Of a DNA stretch of 64,000 nt, positions 35,316-42,152 are shown one piece after another. This stretch comes from Actinacidiphila sp. DG2A-62. GTDB lineage: Bacteria; Actinomycetota; Actinomycetes; Streptomycetales; Streptomycetaceae. Each line of letters opens with the position of its first letter. Position 1 is the first letter of the stretch. The position numbers and the translations under genes are program-made. Location of the stretch: contig NZ_JAYMGI010000002.1 of assembly GCF_035825295.1 (NCBI RefSeq), positions 6,896,001-6,960,000 on the forward strand, given 5' to 3'. The notes under the pieces were generated by a model. The model saw only the letters and a program-made list of their open reading frames with translations, did no database searches and had not been told where the DNA came from.

Positions 35316-36334
35316 GACGCGCCTCCGGTGGAGCCGAAGAGCACCTGGTAGGGGTGGCGCGCGCCCAGGTCGACCGAGGCGTCGACGGCCGTCGGCAGGA
35401 CGCCCGACAAAGCGGCGGCGTCCTGCGGGCGGTCGGGCGCGGTGCGCACCGTCCACACCGGCGCGGTGCCCGCGGGCACCCCGGGGACGGGTACGGGCAG
35501 GGAGCCGCGCAGGCTGTCCGCCGTCGCGGGGTACGGGTCCGAGCCGGTGATCCGCAGCCGGACCGTGCGCCCGTCCGGGAGCCCGACGAGGACCCGCTGG
35601 TCCGTCCGGAGGCGTCGCAGACTGCCGGCGTCGCCGGTGAACAGCCGGACGGTGGCGGGGGCGGCGCTCGGGTCCAGCGCGATCACCGCGGAGCCGGGGA
35701 CGACCGTGCCGCCGGGGGCGGTGAGCACGGCGGTGACGATGCCGGCCTCCGGCGCGGTGAGTTCGGTGCCGCCGGCCGAGGTGTCCGGGGTGGCTGAGGT
35801 GCCCGGGGTGTCTGAGGTGGCTGAGGTGCCAAGGGTGGCCGGGCGGTGTGCGTCGGCCTCGGTACCGAGGCCGTTCCTGGCGGTCCTGGCGCTCCTGGCG
35901 GTCGTGTCGCCGGGTGACGTGGGGTCAGGGGGGTCGTCCTGGCCGCTTCGGCTGTCCGCCAGGACGGCCACCGGTTGCCCCGCCGCCACTCGCGCGCCCG
36001 GCGCGACCAGCACCCGCAGCACCGAGCCCGGCGCCGCGGCCCTGACCGTCACCGGTGCGGGGCCGTGGGCCAGCACGCCGTGCAGCACGAGCGTGTGCGG
36101 CAGCGAGCCCGCGACCCCCCAGGCGGTCCCCGCGCCGACCGTCAGCACCAGCGCGAGCGCGGCGAGCGAGAGCCGCCCGCCGATCAGCCGCACCGGCCGG
36201 TCGAGGCCGGGTTCCACGGCGGCCGTGGGCAGCCCGGCGGGGGTACGGGCCGGGGTGTCGCCGTGCGGTCCGGCGCCGGAAGCGGCGCCGTCCGGGACGG
36301 CCGGTTCGGCCGTGGTGCGCGCGGACGCCGTCAT
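35312..36334 (-). CDS. HlyD-like/NHLM secretion accessory protein
   Basis: The 340-aa product starts at ATG 36334, overlapping the P450 stop, and ends overlapping the C39 transporter start. A cytosolic N-terminus (~50 aa) leads to one transmembrane helix (SLAALALVLTVGAGTAWGVAG). Biotinyl-lipoyl-like halves follow, with VRAAAPGSVLRVLVAPGARV and LTAPEAGIVTAVLTAPGGTV. Between them is a Ser/Thr/Asp-rich insert with repeated TSATPDTSG-like units, about 35809-35830. This is the membrane-fusion-type protein that accompanies NHLM exporters. It probably couples the ABC exporter to release outside the membrane. Confidence 0.85.
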   Translation of the reverse strand: MTASARTTAEPAVPDGAASGAGPHGDTPARTPAGLPTAAVEPGLDRPVRLIGGRLSLAALALVLTVGAGTAWGVAGSLPHTLVLHGVLAHGPAPVTVRAAAPGSVLRVLVAPGARVAAGQPVAVLADSRSGQDDPPDPTSPGDTTARSARTARNGLGTEADAHRPATLGTSATSDTPGTSATPDTSAGGTELTAPEAGIVTAVLTAPGGTVVPGSAVIALDPSAAPATVRLFTGDAGSLRRLRTDQRVLVGLPDGRTVRLRITGSDPYPATADSLRGSLPVPVPGVPAGTAPVWTVRTAPDRPQDAAALSGVLPTAVDASVDLGARHPYQVLFGSTGGAS

Positions 36335-37587
36335 CGTCGGGTCACCCCCGCCGCGACCGGGGCCGCCTGGGAGACGGCCGGCGGACTGAGGAGCGGCAGG
36401 GAACGCAGGCCGCCGAACACGAACTGCTCGCTCCAAGGAGCGGTCTCCTCGGTGAGCGGGGTGCTGATCCGGCGGTGGGCGCCGGCCTCGGCCAGGGTGC
36501 GCAGTACGCCGGTGCCGACCATGAGCGAGAGTGGGGCGCCGAGGCAGTGGTGCGGCCCGTGGCCGAAGGCCAGGTGGCGGCGTTCGGCCCGGGCCGGGTC
36601 GAAGCGGTCCGGGTCCGGGAAACGGCGCGGATCGCGGTTGGCGGCGGCGTAGAGCAGCAAGGTCACGGTGCCCGCGGGCAGGACCGTGCCGCCCACCGGG
36701 ACGTCGGCGGTCAGCGCGCGGGCGCTGGCCCGTACCGGGCTGCCCAGCCGCTGGCACTCGTCGAAGACGTCCTGGGCCAGCTCCGGACGGGCCCGCAGCA
36801 GCTCCATCAGGCCCGGGGTGCGCAGCAGCTGCCAGACCGCGACGGCGAGCCCGGAGGTGAGGGTCTCCAGCCCGTTGGCGAACAGCATCACCACGAAGGC
36901 CAGCAGATCCTCGTCGTCGAGCTGCCCGGCGGCGCGCGCCGCGGTCAGGCGGCTGATCAGATCGTCACCGGGATGTGCCGCGCGGCGGGCGCACAGTTCC
37001 TCGACGTAGTCCCGGAACTCCTCGAACTCGGCGTCCAGCGCGGCGGCTTCGGATGCCGCCGGGTCCGGGTCGAGCAGCGAACGGGCGACCAGGCCGGCCC
37101 ACCCGGTGACGCGGTGCCGGTCCTGTTCGGGGATGTCGAGGATGCTGCAGGAGACGGCGACCGGCAGCGGCACGGCGAAGTCCGCGACAAGGTCGAAGGA
37201 GCCGGACTCCAGCAGCGGGGTGAGCAGGCGCTCGGTGGCGCCGGAGATCTGCCGGCCGATCACGGCGAGCCGGCGGGCACTGAAGGCGGCGGTGGCCAGC
37301 CGCTTCAGGCGCGTGTGGTCGCGGCCGTCGCGCAGCGGGAGCATCCGCGCCACCACCTCGGCCAGCGCGGAGGAGCCGGAGCGGGCCAGCCCGACCGCGG
37401 AGGGGTCCACGACCGTGCCGGGGTGCATGAGCACCGTGACGATCTCCTCGTATCCGGAGACGACGTGGACCCGCCCCAGGTCGAGCACTGGGGCGGTGGC
37501 CAGCAGCCGCCGGTAGAGCCCAGGGGGATCATGGCGCGCGGACGGACTCTGGATGAACCGCGCGAGTTCGTGCCGGAGGCTGTCCAT
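36331..37587 (-). CDS. Cytochrome P450, RiPP-tailoring
   Basis: The 418-aa P450 starts at ATG 37587, preceded by AAGGAG. It shows the heme-ligand loop FGHGPHHCLGAPL with axial Cys348, the K-helix ECQR, and an I-helix reading ANGLETLTSG, which has the Glu-Thr pair but Asn where Ala is usual. No signal peptide or membrane anchor is present, as expected for soluble bacterial CYPs. It is the first gene after the precursor and a hairpin, and is translationally coupled to the HlyD-like gene. It probably oxidises the peptide, for example by hydroxylation or crosslinking; the position of modification cannot be read from sequence. No ferredoxin gene is adjacent. Confidence 0.92.
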   Translation of the reverse strand: MDSLRHELARFIQSPSARHDPPGLYRRLLATAPVLDLGRVHVVSGYEEIVTVLMHPGTVVDPSAVGLARSGSSALAEVVARMLPLRDGRDHTRLKRLATAAFSARRLAVIGRQISGATERLLTPLLESGSFDLVADFAVPLPVAVSCSILDIPEQDRHRVTGWAGLVARSLLDPDPAASEAAALDAEFEEFRDYVEELCARRAAHPGDDLISRLTAARAAGQLDDEDLLAFVVMLFANGLETLTSGLAVAVWQLLRTPGLMELLRARPELAQDVFDECQRLGSPVRASARALTADVPVGGTVLPAGTVTLLLYAAANRDPRRFPDPDRFDPARAERRHLAFGHGPHHCLGAPLSLMVGTGVLRTLAEAGAHRRISTPLTEETAPWSEQFVFGGLRSLPLLSPPAVSQAAPVAAGVTRR

Positions 37588-37705
37588 GCCCGGCTCCTTG
37601 TCGTGAAGTGCTGTGGACGGTTCTGTCCTGTGGGTCGGCACCGCGTTCCGGAACCGGACCGGAGACGCGGGCCCGGGGCCGGCCGGTGCCGGTGACGGTG
37701 CCCGG

Positions 37706-37746
37706 GTGCCGCGGCGGAGGGCGGTGATGCGCCCCCGCCGCGGCAC
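37706..37746 (-). terminator. Hairpin attenuator between precursor and P450
   Basis: A perfect 12-bp stem (GTGCCGCGGCGG / CCGCCGCGGCAC) is extended internally by GGGCG/CGCCC, 115 bp downstream of the precursor stop. There is no T-run. A partial terminator here would raise precursor transcript relative to enzyme transcript, a usual arrangement in RiPP operons. The remaining ~270-bp gap holds no recognised gene. Confidence 0.6.
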
Positions 37747-37860
37747 TGGTCCCTCACATCACGCCGGGGCGCCGGCGTGCGGTCGTGCACCAACGCCGCG
37801 CCCTGGTCCGTCGAGCCGGCGAGCCGGCGATGCGACGGGGCAGTGCGCCGTCTTGTCGCG

Positions 37861-38022
37861 TCAGTTGGAGAGCGAGCTGAAGGACGAGACGGGGCACGCC
37901 GCGCTGGCCAGCGAGCTGACGCTCAGACCGCCGGAGACCGAGTCCAGCTCCTCGACCTCGATGTCGAACTGCTCCTCGCCCTCGACCGCGGGGGTTTCGG
38001 TGATCTTCTCGTTGTCGGCCAT
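37861..38022 (-). CDS. RiPP precursor peptide (Ser-rich core, double-Gly leader)
   Basis: ATG 38022 has GAAGGG 8 nt upstream; the product is 53 aa. Residues 1-32 form an acidic leader containing EEQFDIEVEELDSVSGG, with the Gly31-Gly32 cleavage motif expected by a C39 protease. Residues 33-53 are the predicted core: nine Ser, one Cys (Cys43, in SAACPV), one Phe, no Thr, no basic residue. Ser can become oxazole or dehydroalanine and Cys thiazole, matching the YcaO, SagB and LanM-type genes downstream. It is the first gene of the minus-strand operon. It is not a nitrile-hydratase or Nif11 leader despite the NHLM-type exporters. I recognise no known peptide with this core; its overall logic recalls goadsporin. 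Confidence 0.88.
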   Translation of the reverse strand: MADNEKITETPAVEGEEQFDIEVEELDSVSGGLSVSSLASAACPVSSFSSLSN

Positions 38023-38056
38023 GACCGCATCCCTTCGGAAATCCGTCACGATTTTT

Positions 38057-38073
38057 CCGGGGCCTTTCCCCGG
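38057..38073 (-). promoter_or_regulatory. 5'-UTR hairpin of precursor gene
   Basis: A CCGGGG/CCCCGG stem of 6 bp with a 5-nt loop lies 34 nt upstream of the precursor start and is followed by an A/T run. On the minus strand it could act as a leader stabiliser or weak attenuator. An AT-rich stretch upstream (about 38115-38140, reading TTATATT on the minus strand) is a possible -10 region. Confidence 0.35.
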
Positions 38074-38162
38074 TCGTTCCGGCGATGAGAAGAATGTGCC
38101 GCAAGAACGCTGCCGAATATAAGTGCGAGATATCACGAGGAAGCGATGGAAAATGTCAGCGC

Positions 38163-38185
38163 GGTGACCCATGACATGTGTCACC
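38163..38185. promoter_or_regulatory. Near-perfect 23-bp palindrome, candidate operator
   Basis: Half-sites GGTGAC and GTCACC flank an inner CATG-A-CATG; only one symmetric base pair and the centre break the dyad. It lies in the 235-bp divergent region between the precursor and the ABC exporter gene. It is about 140 bp from the precursor start and 73 bp from the exporter start. This is the best candidate binding site for a dimeric regulator controlling both directions. Confidence 0.6.
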
Positions 38186-38257
38186 CCTTGCTCCATGGCA
38201 TTCTGCACGCTGCCGCGGTCCTTGTTGTTCACCGCGGTAATGCTGCACCCTGTTCCC

Positions 38258-39367
38258 ATGGGAAACGTTCTTTTCTCCGAACCGACCCGCGACGACTCCG
38301 TGCCCGCGGTGGACGTGCGGGAACTCCACCGGTCTTATGGCGGCTATCGGGCCGTGCGCGGTGTTTCCTTCACCGTCGCGCGCGGTGAGCTGTTCGCGCT
38401 GCTCGGCACCAACGGCGCGGGCAAGACGACCACCCTGGAGGTCCTGGAGGGATTCCACGCCCCCACCGCCGGCACCGTGCGGGTGTTCGGCCTCGACCCG
38501 TACCGCGACGGGGCCTCGGTACGCCGCCGGATGGGCGTGATGCTGCAGGAAGGCGGGTTCTTCAACGAATTGACGGTCCGTGAGACGGTCGATTCCTGGC
38601 GCGGTTTCATCGCCGGCGCCCGCCGTACCGCGCAGGTGCTGGAGCAGGTGGGCCTGGCCGGCCGCGGCACAGTCCGGGTCGGCCAGCTCTCCGGCGGGGA
38701 ACGCCGCCGGCTCGACCTGGCGCTGGCGCTGCTCGGCGGCCCCGAGCTGCTCTTCCTCGACGAACCCACCACCGGCATGGATCCCGAGGCCCGTCGCGCC
38801 ACCTGGCAGCTGGTCGGAGAACTGCTGGCCGGCGGCACCACCATCGTGCTCACCACCCACTACCTGGAGGAGGCGCAGCGGCTCGCCGACCGGGTGGCCG
38901 TCATGGCGGACGGCCGGATCGCCGCCATGGGCACGGTGGACGAGGTGCTCTCCGGACACGGCGGCCGGATCGCCTTCCGGCTCCCGGACGGCGTGCGGGC
39001 CGGGGACCTGCCCGTGCTCCCACAGGCTTCCGGTGGCGGCGCACCCGTCCTGGAGCACGCGGCCGGCCGGTACCGCGCCGCGTACACGGTGGACCGCACC
39101 GGACCGGCACTGGCCGAGCTGCACCGATGGGCCGCACGGCACGCCGTCGAGCTGGACGACATCGAGGTCCGCACCGTCTCCCTGGAGGACGTCTTCCTGG
39201 AGCTGGCGCGGCAGACGCACGGCAGCCCGGACGACCCGGACCGGGAGAGCCCGGGTGGTCCGCGGAGGACGGCGCGGCGGGAGAAACCGAGGGCGTCGGA
39301 CAGTCCGCAGCGCACCGCCGGCACGCCGGGTGTCCGGCAGACCACGGACAGGGCGGGCACGCGATGA
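38258..39367 (+). CDS. ABC exporter ATP-binding protein, probable self-resistance
   Basis: I place the start at ATG 38258 (369 aa); in-frame starts upstream at 38171 and 38240 cannot be ruled out and none has a clear ribosome-binding site. The ATPase has Walker A GTNGAGKTTTLEVLEG, signature LSGGERRRLDLALALLG, Walker B LLFLDEPTTGMD, and a CcmA/DrrA-like C-terminal extension. The last ~60 residues are charged and Pro-rich. Its stop overlaps the ATG of the permease gene. It diverges from the precursor operon, so it probably energises immunity or a second export route for the RiPP. A general drug exporter is the alternative. Confidence 0.87.
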   Translation: MGNVLFSEPTRDDSVPAVDVRELHRSYGGYRAVRGVSFTVARGELFALLGTNGAGKTTTLEVLEGFHAPTAGTVRVFGLDPYRDGASVRRRMGVMLQEGGFFNELTVRETVDSWRGFIAGARRTAQVLEQVGLAGRGTVRVGQLSGGERRRLDLALALLGGPELLFLDEPTTGMDPEARRATWQLVGELLAGGTTIVLTTHYLEEAQRLADRVAVMADGRIAAMGTVDEVLSGHGGRIAFRLPDGVRAGDLPVLPQASGGGAPVLEHAAGRYRAAYTVDRTGPALAELHRWAARHAVELDDIEVRTVSLEDVFLELARQTHGSPDDPDRESPGGPRRTARREKPRASDSPQRTAGTPGVRQTTDRAGTR

Positions 39368-39408
39368 ACGGGGACGCGATGAACGGGCACGCGGTGAACG
39401 GGCACGCG
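39364..39408 (+). repeat. 15-bp tandem repeat x3 at permease start
   Basis: Three 15-bp units (ATGAACGGGGACGCG and two near copies, the third starting with GTG) encode Met-Asn-Gly-Asp/His-Ala. Each unit carries an in-frame potential start codon, so translation could begin at 39364, 39379 or 39394. Confidence 0.9.
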
Positions 39409-40375
39409 ATGAATCGGATTCCGGCCCCCGCGCCGGCCCCGCGCCGGCCCCGCGCCGGCTCCCGAACCGGTTCCTGGAGCGGCCCCCGCGCCGGCTCCCG
39501 CCGCGGACCGGCTCGGCGCTCCGCGGGCCGTTGCCGCTGCCGCCGCCCCCGACCGGCGGACCGGTCTGCGCTGGGCCGGTTATGTCCGCGGCCAGTTCCT
39601 GCTGTCCTGGCGGGTGTTCTGGCGCAACCGGCGTTCCACCTTCATCGGCTTCCTGCTGCCGGTGGTCCTCGACCTGGTGGTCGCCGCACCGCTGCGGAAC
39701 AAGGAGATCGGCGGGGTGAACGCGGCCGGCTACACGTCGGTGGGCTTCATCGGCCTGGCCATGGTCACGTCCTTCGTCAACCTGCTCAGCACGGTGGTGG
39801 CGCGGCGCGACGGGCTGGTACTCAAGAGGCTGCGCGGCACCGAGGTGCCCACCTCGGCCATCTTCGCCGGACAGCTCGCTGTGAGCGCGGTGGTTCTGCT
39901 GATACAGGCGGTGATCCTCGGGGCGGTGTCGGTCGGCTGGTTCGGCGTTCCGCTGCCGGCCGATCCGCTGCTCCTCCTGCTGACCCTGACCGTCGGCTTC
40001 CTGGTGTTCGGCGCGCTGGCCTGCGCGCTGGCCTGCTGCACACCGAGCGTGGAGACCGCCCCGGTGGTGGCCATGCCGGTGCTGCTGGTGTGCATGTTCG
40101 GCGCGGGCGTCTTCGCTCCGGTCCAGTCGCTGCCGTCCTGGCTGCGCGCCCCCGTACGCGGCCTCCCCCTGGAACCGGTCGTGGAGTCGCTGCGCGTCGC
40201 CTGGTTCGGCCGGGACTTCGGCGGCGAGACCTGGAACGGCGCCGCGCTGCCGCACCTCACCATGCTCGACGGTTGGCACTCGGCCGTCCCCGGCCTCCTG
40301 CTCGCCGTGGCCTGGGGCGCCGCCGCGGCCCAACTCACCCGGCGCTTCTTCCGCTGGGAGCCCCGCCGCGGCTGA
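39364..40375 (+). CDS. ABC-2 type permease, apparent frameshift near N-terminus
   Basis: The coupled ATG at 39364 starts a frame with three 5-residue repeats (MNGDA/MNGHA/VNGHA) and Pro-Ala-rich sequence. The conserved permease lies in another frame, from about nt 39440 (APAPEPVPGAAP...) through GLRWAGYVRGQFLLSWRVFWRNRR and six hydrophobic segments to 40375. The change must fall in the GCGCCGGCCCC direct repeats at about 39430-39460. The total span is one base over a multiple of three. A GTG at 39614 would give a 253-aa product but would cut off the conserved WAGYVRGQFLLSW segment. It pairs with the upstream ATPase as a two-gene exporter. Confidence 0.8.
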
Positions 40376-40427
40376 GCCGAACACTCCCCGGCACCCGCCC
40401 GTGGCCGGTCGGTAGCGCCCGTGGAGC

Positions 40428-40482
40428 GCCGCCGCACCCCGTTCCGGCCCGGTACACCGCAGGTCGGTCAGGGTGCGGCGGC
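40428..40482. terminator. Hairpin between convergent permease and murA-like genes
   Basis: A perfect 12-bp inverted repeat (GCCGCCGCACCC / GGGTGCGGCGGC) with a 31-nt loop lies in the 116-bp convergent gap. It may terminate both transcripts and marks the boundary between the RiPP locus and the conserved chromosome. Confidence 0.55.
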
Positions 40483-40491
40483 ATCCGTGCG

Positions 40492-42021
40492 TCAGATGTC
40501 GCGGAAGATCTCGATCTGCGCGCCGATCGTGTTGAGCCGCTCCGCCAGGTCCTCGTACCCGCGGTTGATCACGTAGACGTTGCGCAGCACGGACGTGCCC
40601 TCCGCGGCCATCATCGCGAGCAGCACGACGACGGCCGGGCGCAGGGCGGGCGGGCACATCATCTCGGCGGCCCGCCAGCGGGTCGGGCCCTCGACCAGCA
40701 CGCGGTGCGGGTCGAGCAGCTTGACCTGGGCGCCGAGCCGGGTCAGCTCGGTGAGGTAGATGGCGCGGTTGTCGTAGACCCAGTCGTGGATCAGCGTCGA
40801 GCCCTGCGCGGTCGCCGCGATCGCGGCGAAGAAGGGCACGTTGTCGATGTTCAGACCGGGGAACGGCATCGGGTGGATCTTGTCGATCGGCGCCCGCAGC
40901 TTGGACGGGCGGACCGTCAGGTCGACCAGCCGGGTGCGGCCGTTGTCCGCGCGGTACTCGCCGGTGAGGTCGTGGTCCAGGCCCATCTCCTCCAGCACCG
41001 CGAGCTCGATCTCCAGGAACTCGATCGGCACCCGGCGGATGGTCAGCTCGGACTCGGTGACCACGGCCGCGGCCAGCAGGCTCATCGCCTCGACCGGGTC
41101 CTCCGACGGCGCGTAGTCCACGTCGCGGTCGATGTGGCCGACGCCGTGCACGGTCAGCGTGGTGGTGCCGATGCCCTCGACCCGCACGCCCAGCTCCTCC
41201 AGGAAGAAGCACAGGTCCTGGACCATGTAGTTGGAGCTGGCGTTGCGGATCACGGTGACGCCCTCGTGCCGGGCGGCGGCCAGCAGCGCGTTCTCGGTGA
41301 CGGTGTCGCCGCGCTCGGTCAGCACGATCGGCCGGTTCGGCGCGGCCTCGCGCTCGACCACCGCGTGGTAGGAGCCGTCGGTCGCGGTCACGTCCAGGCC
41401 GAAGTGGCGCAGCGCGTTCATGTGCGGCTGGACCGTACGGGTGCCCAGGTCGCAGCCGCCGGCGTACGGGATGCGGAAGCGGTCGGTGCGGTGCAGCAGC
41501 GGGCCGAGGAACATGATGACGCTGCGGGTGCGCCGCGCCGCGTCGGTGTCCATCGCGTCGAGGTCCAGCTCGGCCGGCGGCACGATCTCCAGGTCGTTGC
41601 CGTCGTTGATCCACCGGGTCTTCACGCCGATGCTGCCGAGCACCTCCAGGATGCGGTAGACCTCCTCGATCCTGGCGACCCGGCGCAGCGTGGTGCGGCC
41701 GGCGTTGAGCAGCGTCGCGCACAGCAGGGCCACGCACGCGTTCTTGCTCGTCTTGACGTCTATGGCGCCGGACAGCCGGCGGCCGCCGACCACCCGCAGA
41801 TGCATGGGTCCGGCGTAGCCGAGGGAGACGATCTCGCTGTCCAGCGCCTCGCCGATGCGGGCGATCATCTCAAGGCTGATGTTCTGGTTGCCGCGTTCGA
41901 TGCGGTTGACCGCGCTCTGGCTGGTGCTCAGCGCTTCTGCCAGCTGCGCCTGCGTCCAGCCGCGATGCTGCCGCGCGTCACGGATGAGCCTGCCGATACG
42001 GACAAGGTAGTCATCGGTCAT
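40492..42021 (-). CDS. HTH-MurA-like fusion (UDP-GlcNAc 1-carboxyvinyltransferase family)
   Basis: The 509-aa protein has an XRE-type HTH at residues 1-65 (WTQAQLAEALSTSQSAVNRIERG) fused to a complete EPSP-synthase/MurA fold. Catalytic features are kept: Lys93-Asn94 in TSKNACVALL, and Cys190 in GGCDLGTRTVQPH, equivalent to the PEP-binding Cys115 of E. coli MurA. MurA transfers enolpyruvate from PEP to UDP-GlcNAc, the first committed step of peptidoglycan synthesis. The HTH suggests it may also bind DNA. The same fusion next to aconitase is, from memory, the S. coelicolor SCO5998 arrangement. It is transcribed alone from a start near 42021. Confidence 0.88.
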   Translation of the reverse strand: MTDDYLVRIGRLIRDARQHRGWTQAQLAEALSTSQSAVNRIERGNQNISLEMIARIGEALDSEIVSLGYAGPMHLRVVGGRRLSGAIDVKTSKNACVALLCATLLNAGRTTLRRVARIEEVYRILEVLGSIGVKTRWINDGNDLEIVPPAELDLDAMDTDAARRTRSVIMFLGPLLHRTDRFRIPYAGGCDLGTRTVQPHMNALRHFGLDVTATDGSYHAVVEREAAPNRPIVLTERGDTVTENALLAAARHEGVTVIRNASSNYMVQDLCFFLEELGVRVEGIGTTTLTVHGVGHIDRDVDYAPSEDPVEAMSLLAAAVVTESELTIRRVPIEFLEIELAVLEEMGLDHDLTGEYRADNGRTRLVDLTVRPSKLRAPIDKIHPMPFPGLNIDNVPFFAAIAATAQGSTLIHDWVYDNRAIYLTELTRLGAQVKLLDPHRVLVEGPTRWRAAEMMCPPALRPAVVVLLAMMAAEGTSVLRNVYVINRGYEDLAERLNTIGAQIEIFRDI

Positions 42022-42152
42022 GACGTCGAGGCTATCTCAGCTGTGAGATACGGCAAATCGACAGGGCCGTCATACGGCCGTCTGTGACACGGCTGCGACA
42101 CAACACGGGAGCGACACGGCACGCGCCGCGCGGTGACCGCGCCGCCGCGACC

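Noticed and set aside
23140..38022. Thiopeptide cluster
   Set aside because: No pyridine-forming [4+2] cyclase or split LanB gene is present, and the core has a single Cys.
37861..38022. NHLP (nitrile hydratase leader) or Nif11-type precursor
   Set aside because: The leader is only 32 residues and shows no similarity to those long leaders, although the exporter pair is NHLM-like.
39614..40375. Short permease starting at GTG 39614 as the complete gene
   Set aside because: The conserved WAGYVRGQFLLSW segment lies upstream in the same frame, and the ATGA overlap at 39364 argues for the earlier start with a frame change.
20379..40491. Mobile element or genomic island boundaries around the RiPP locus
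   Set aside because: No integrase, transposase, tRNA or flanking direct repeats were found; only convergent-gene hairpins mark its ends.
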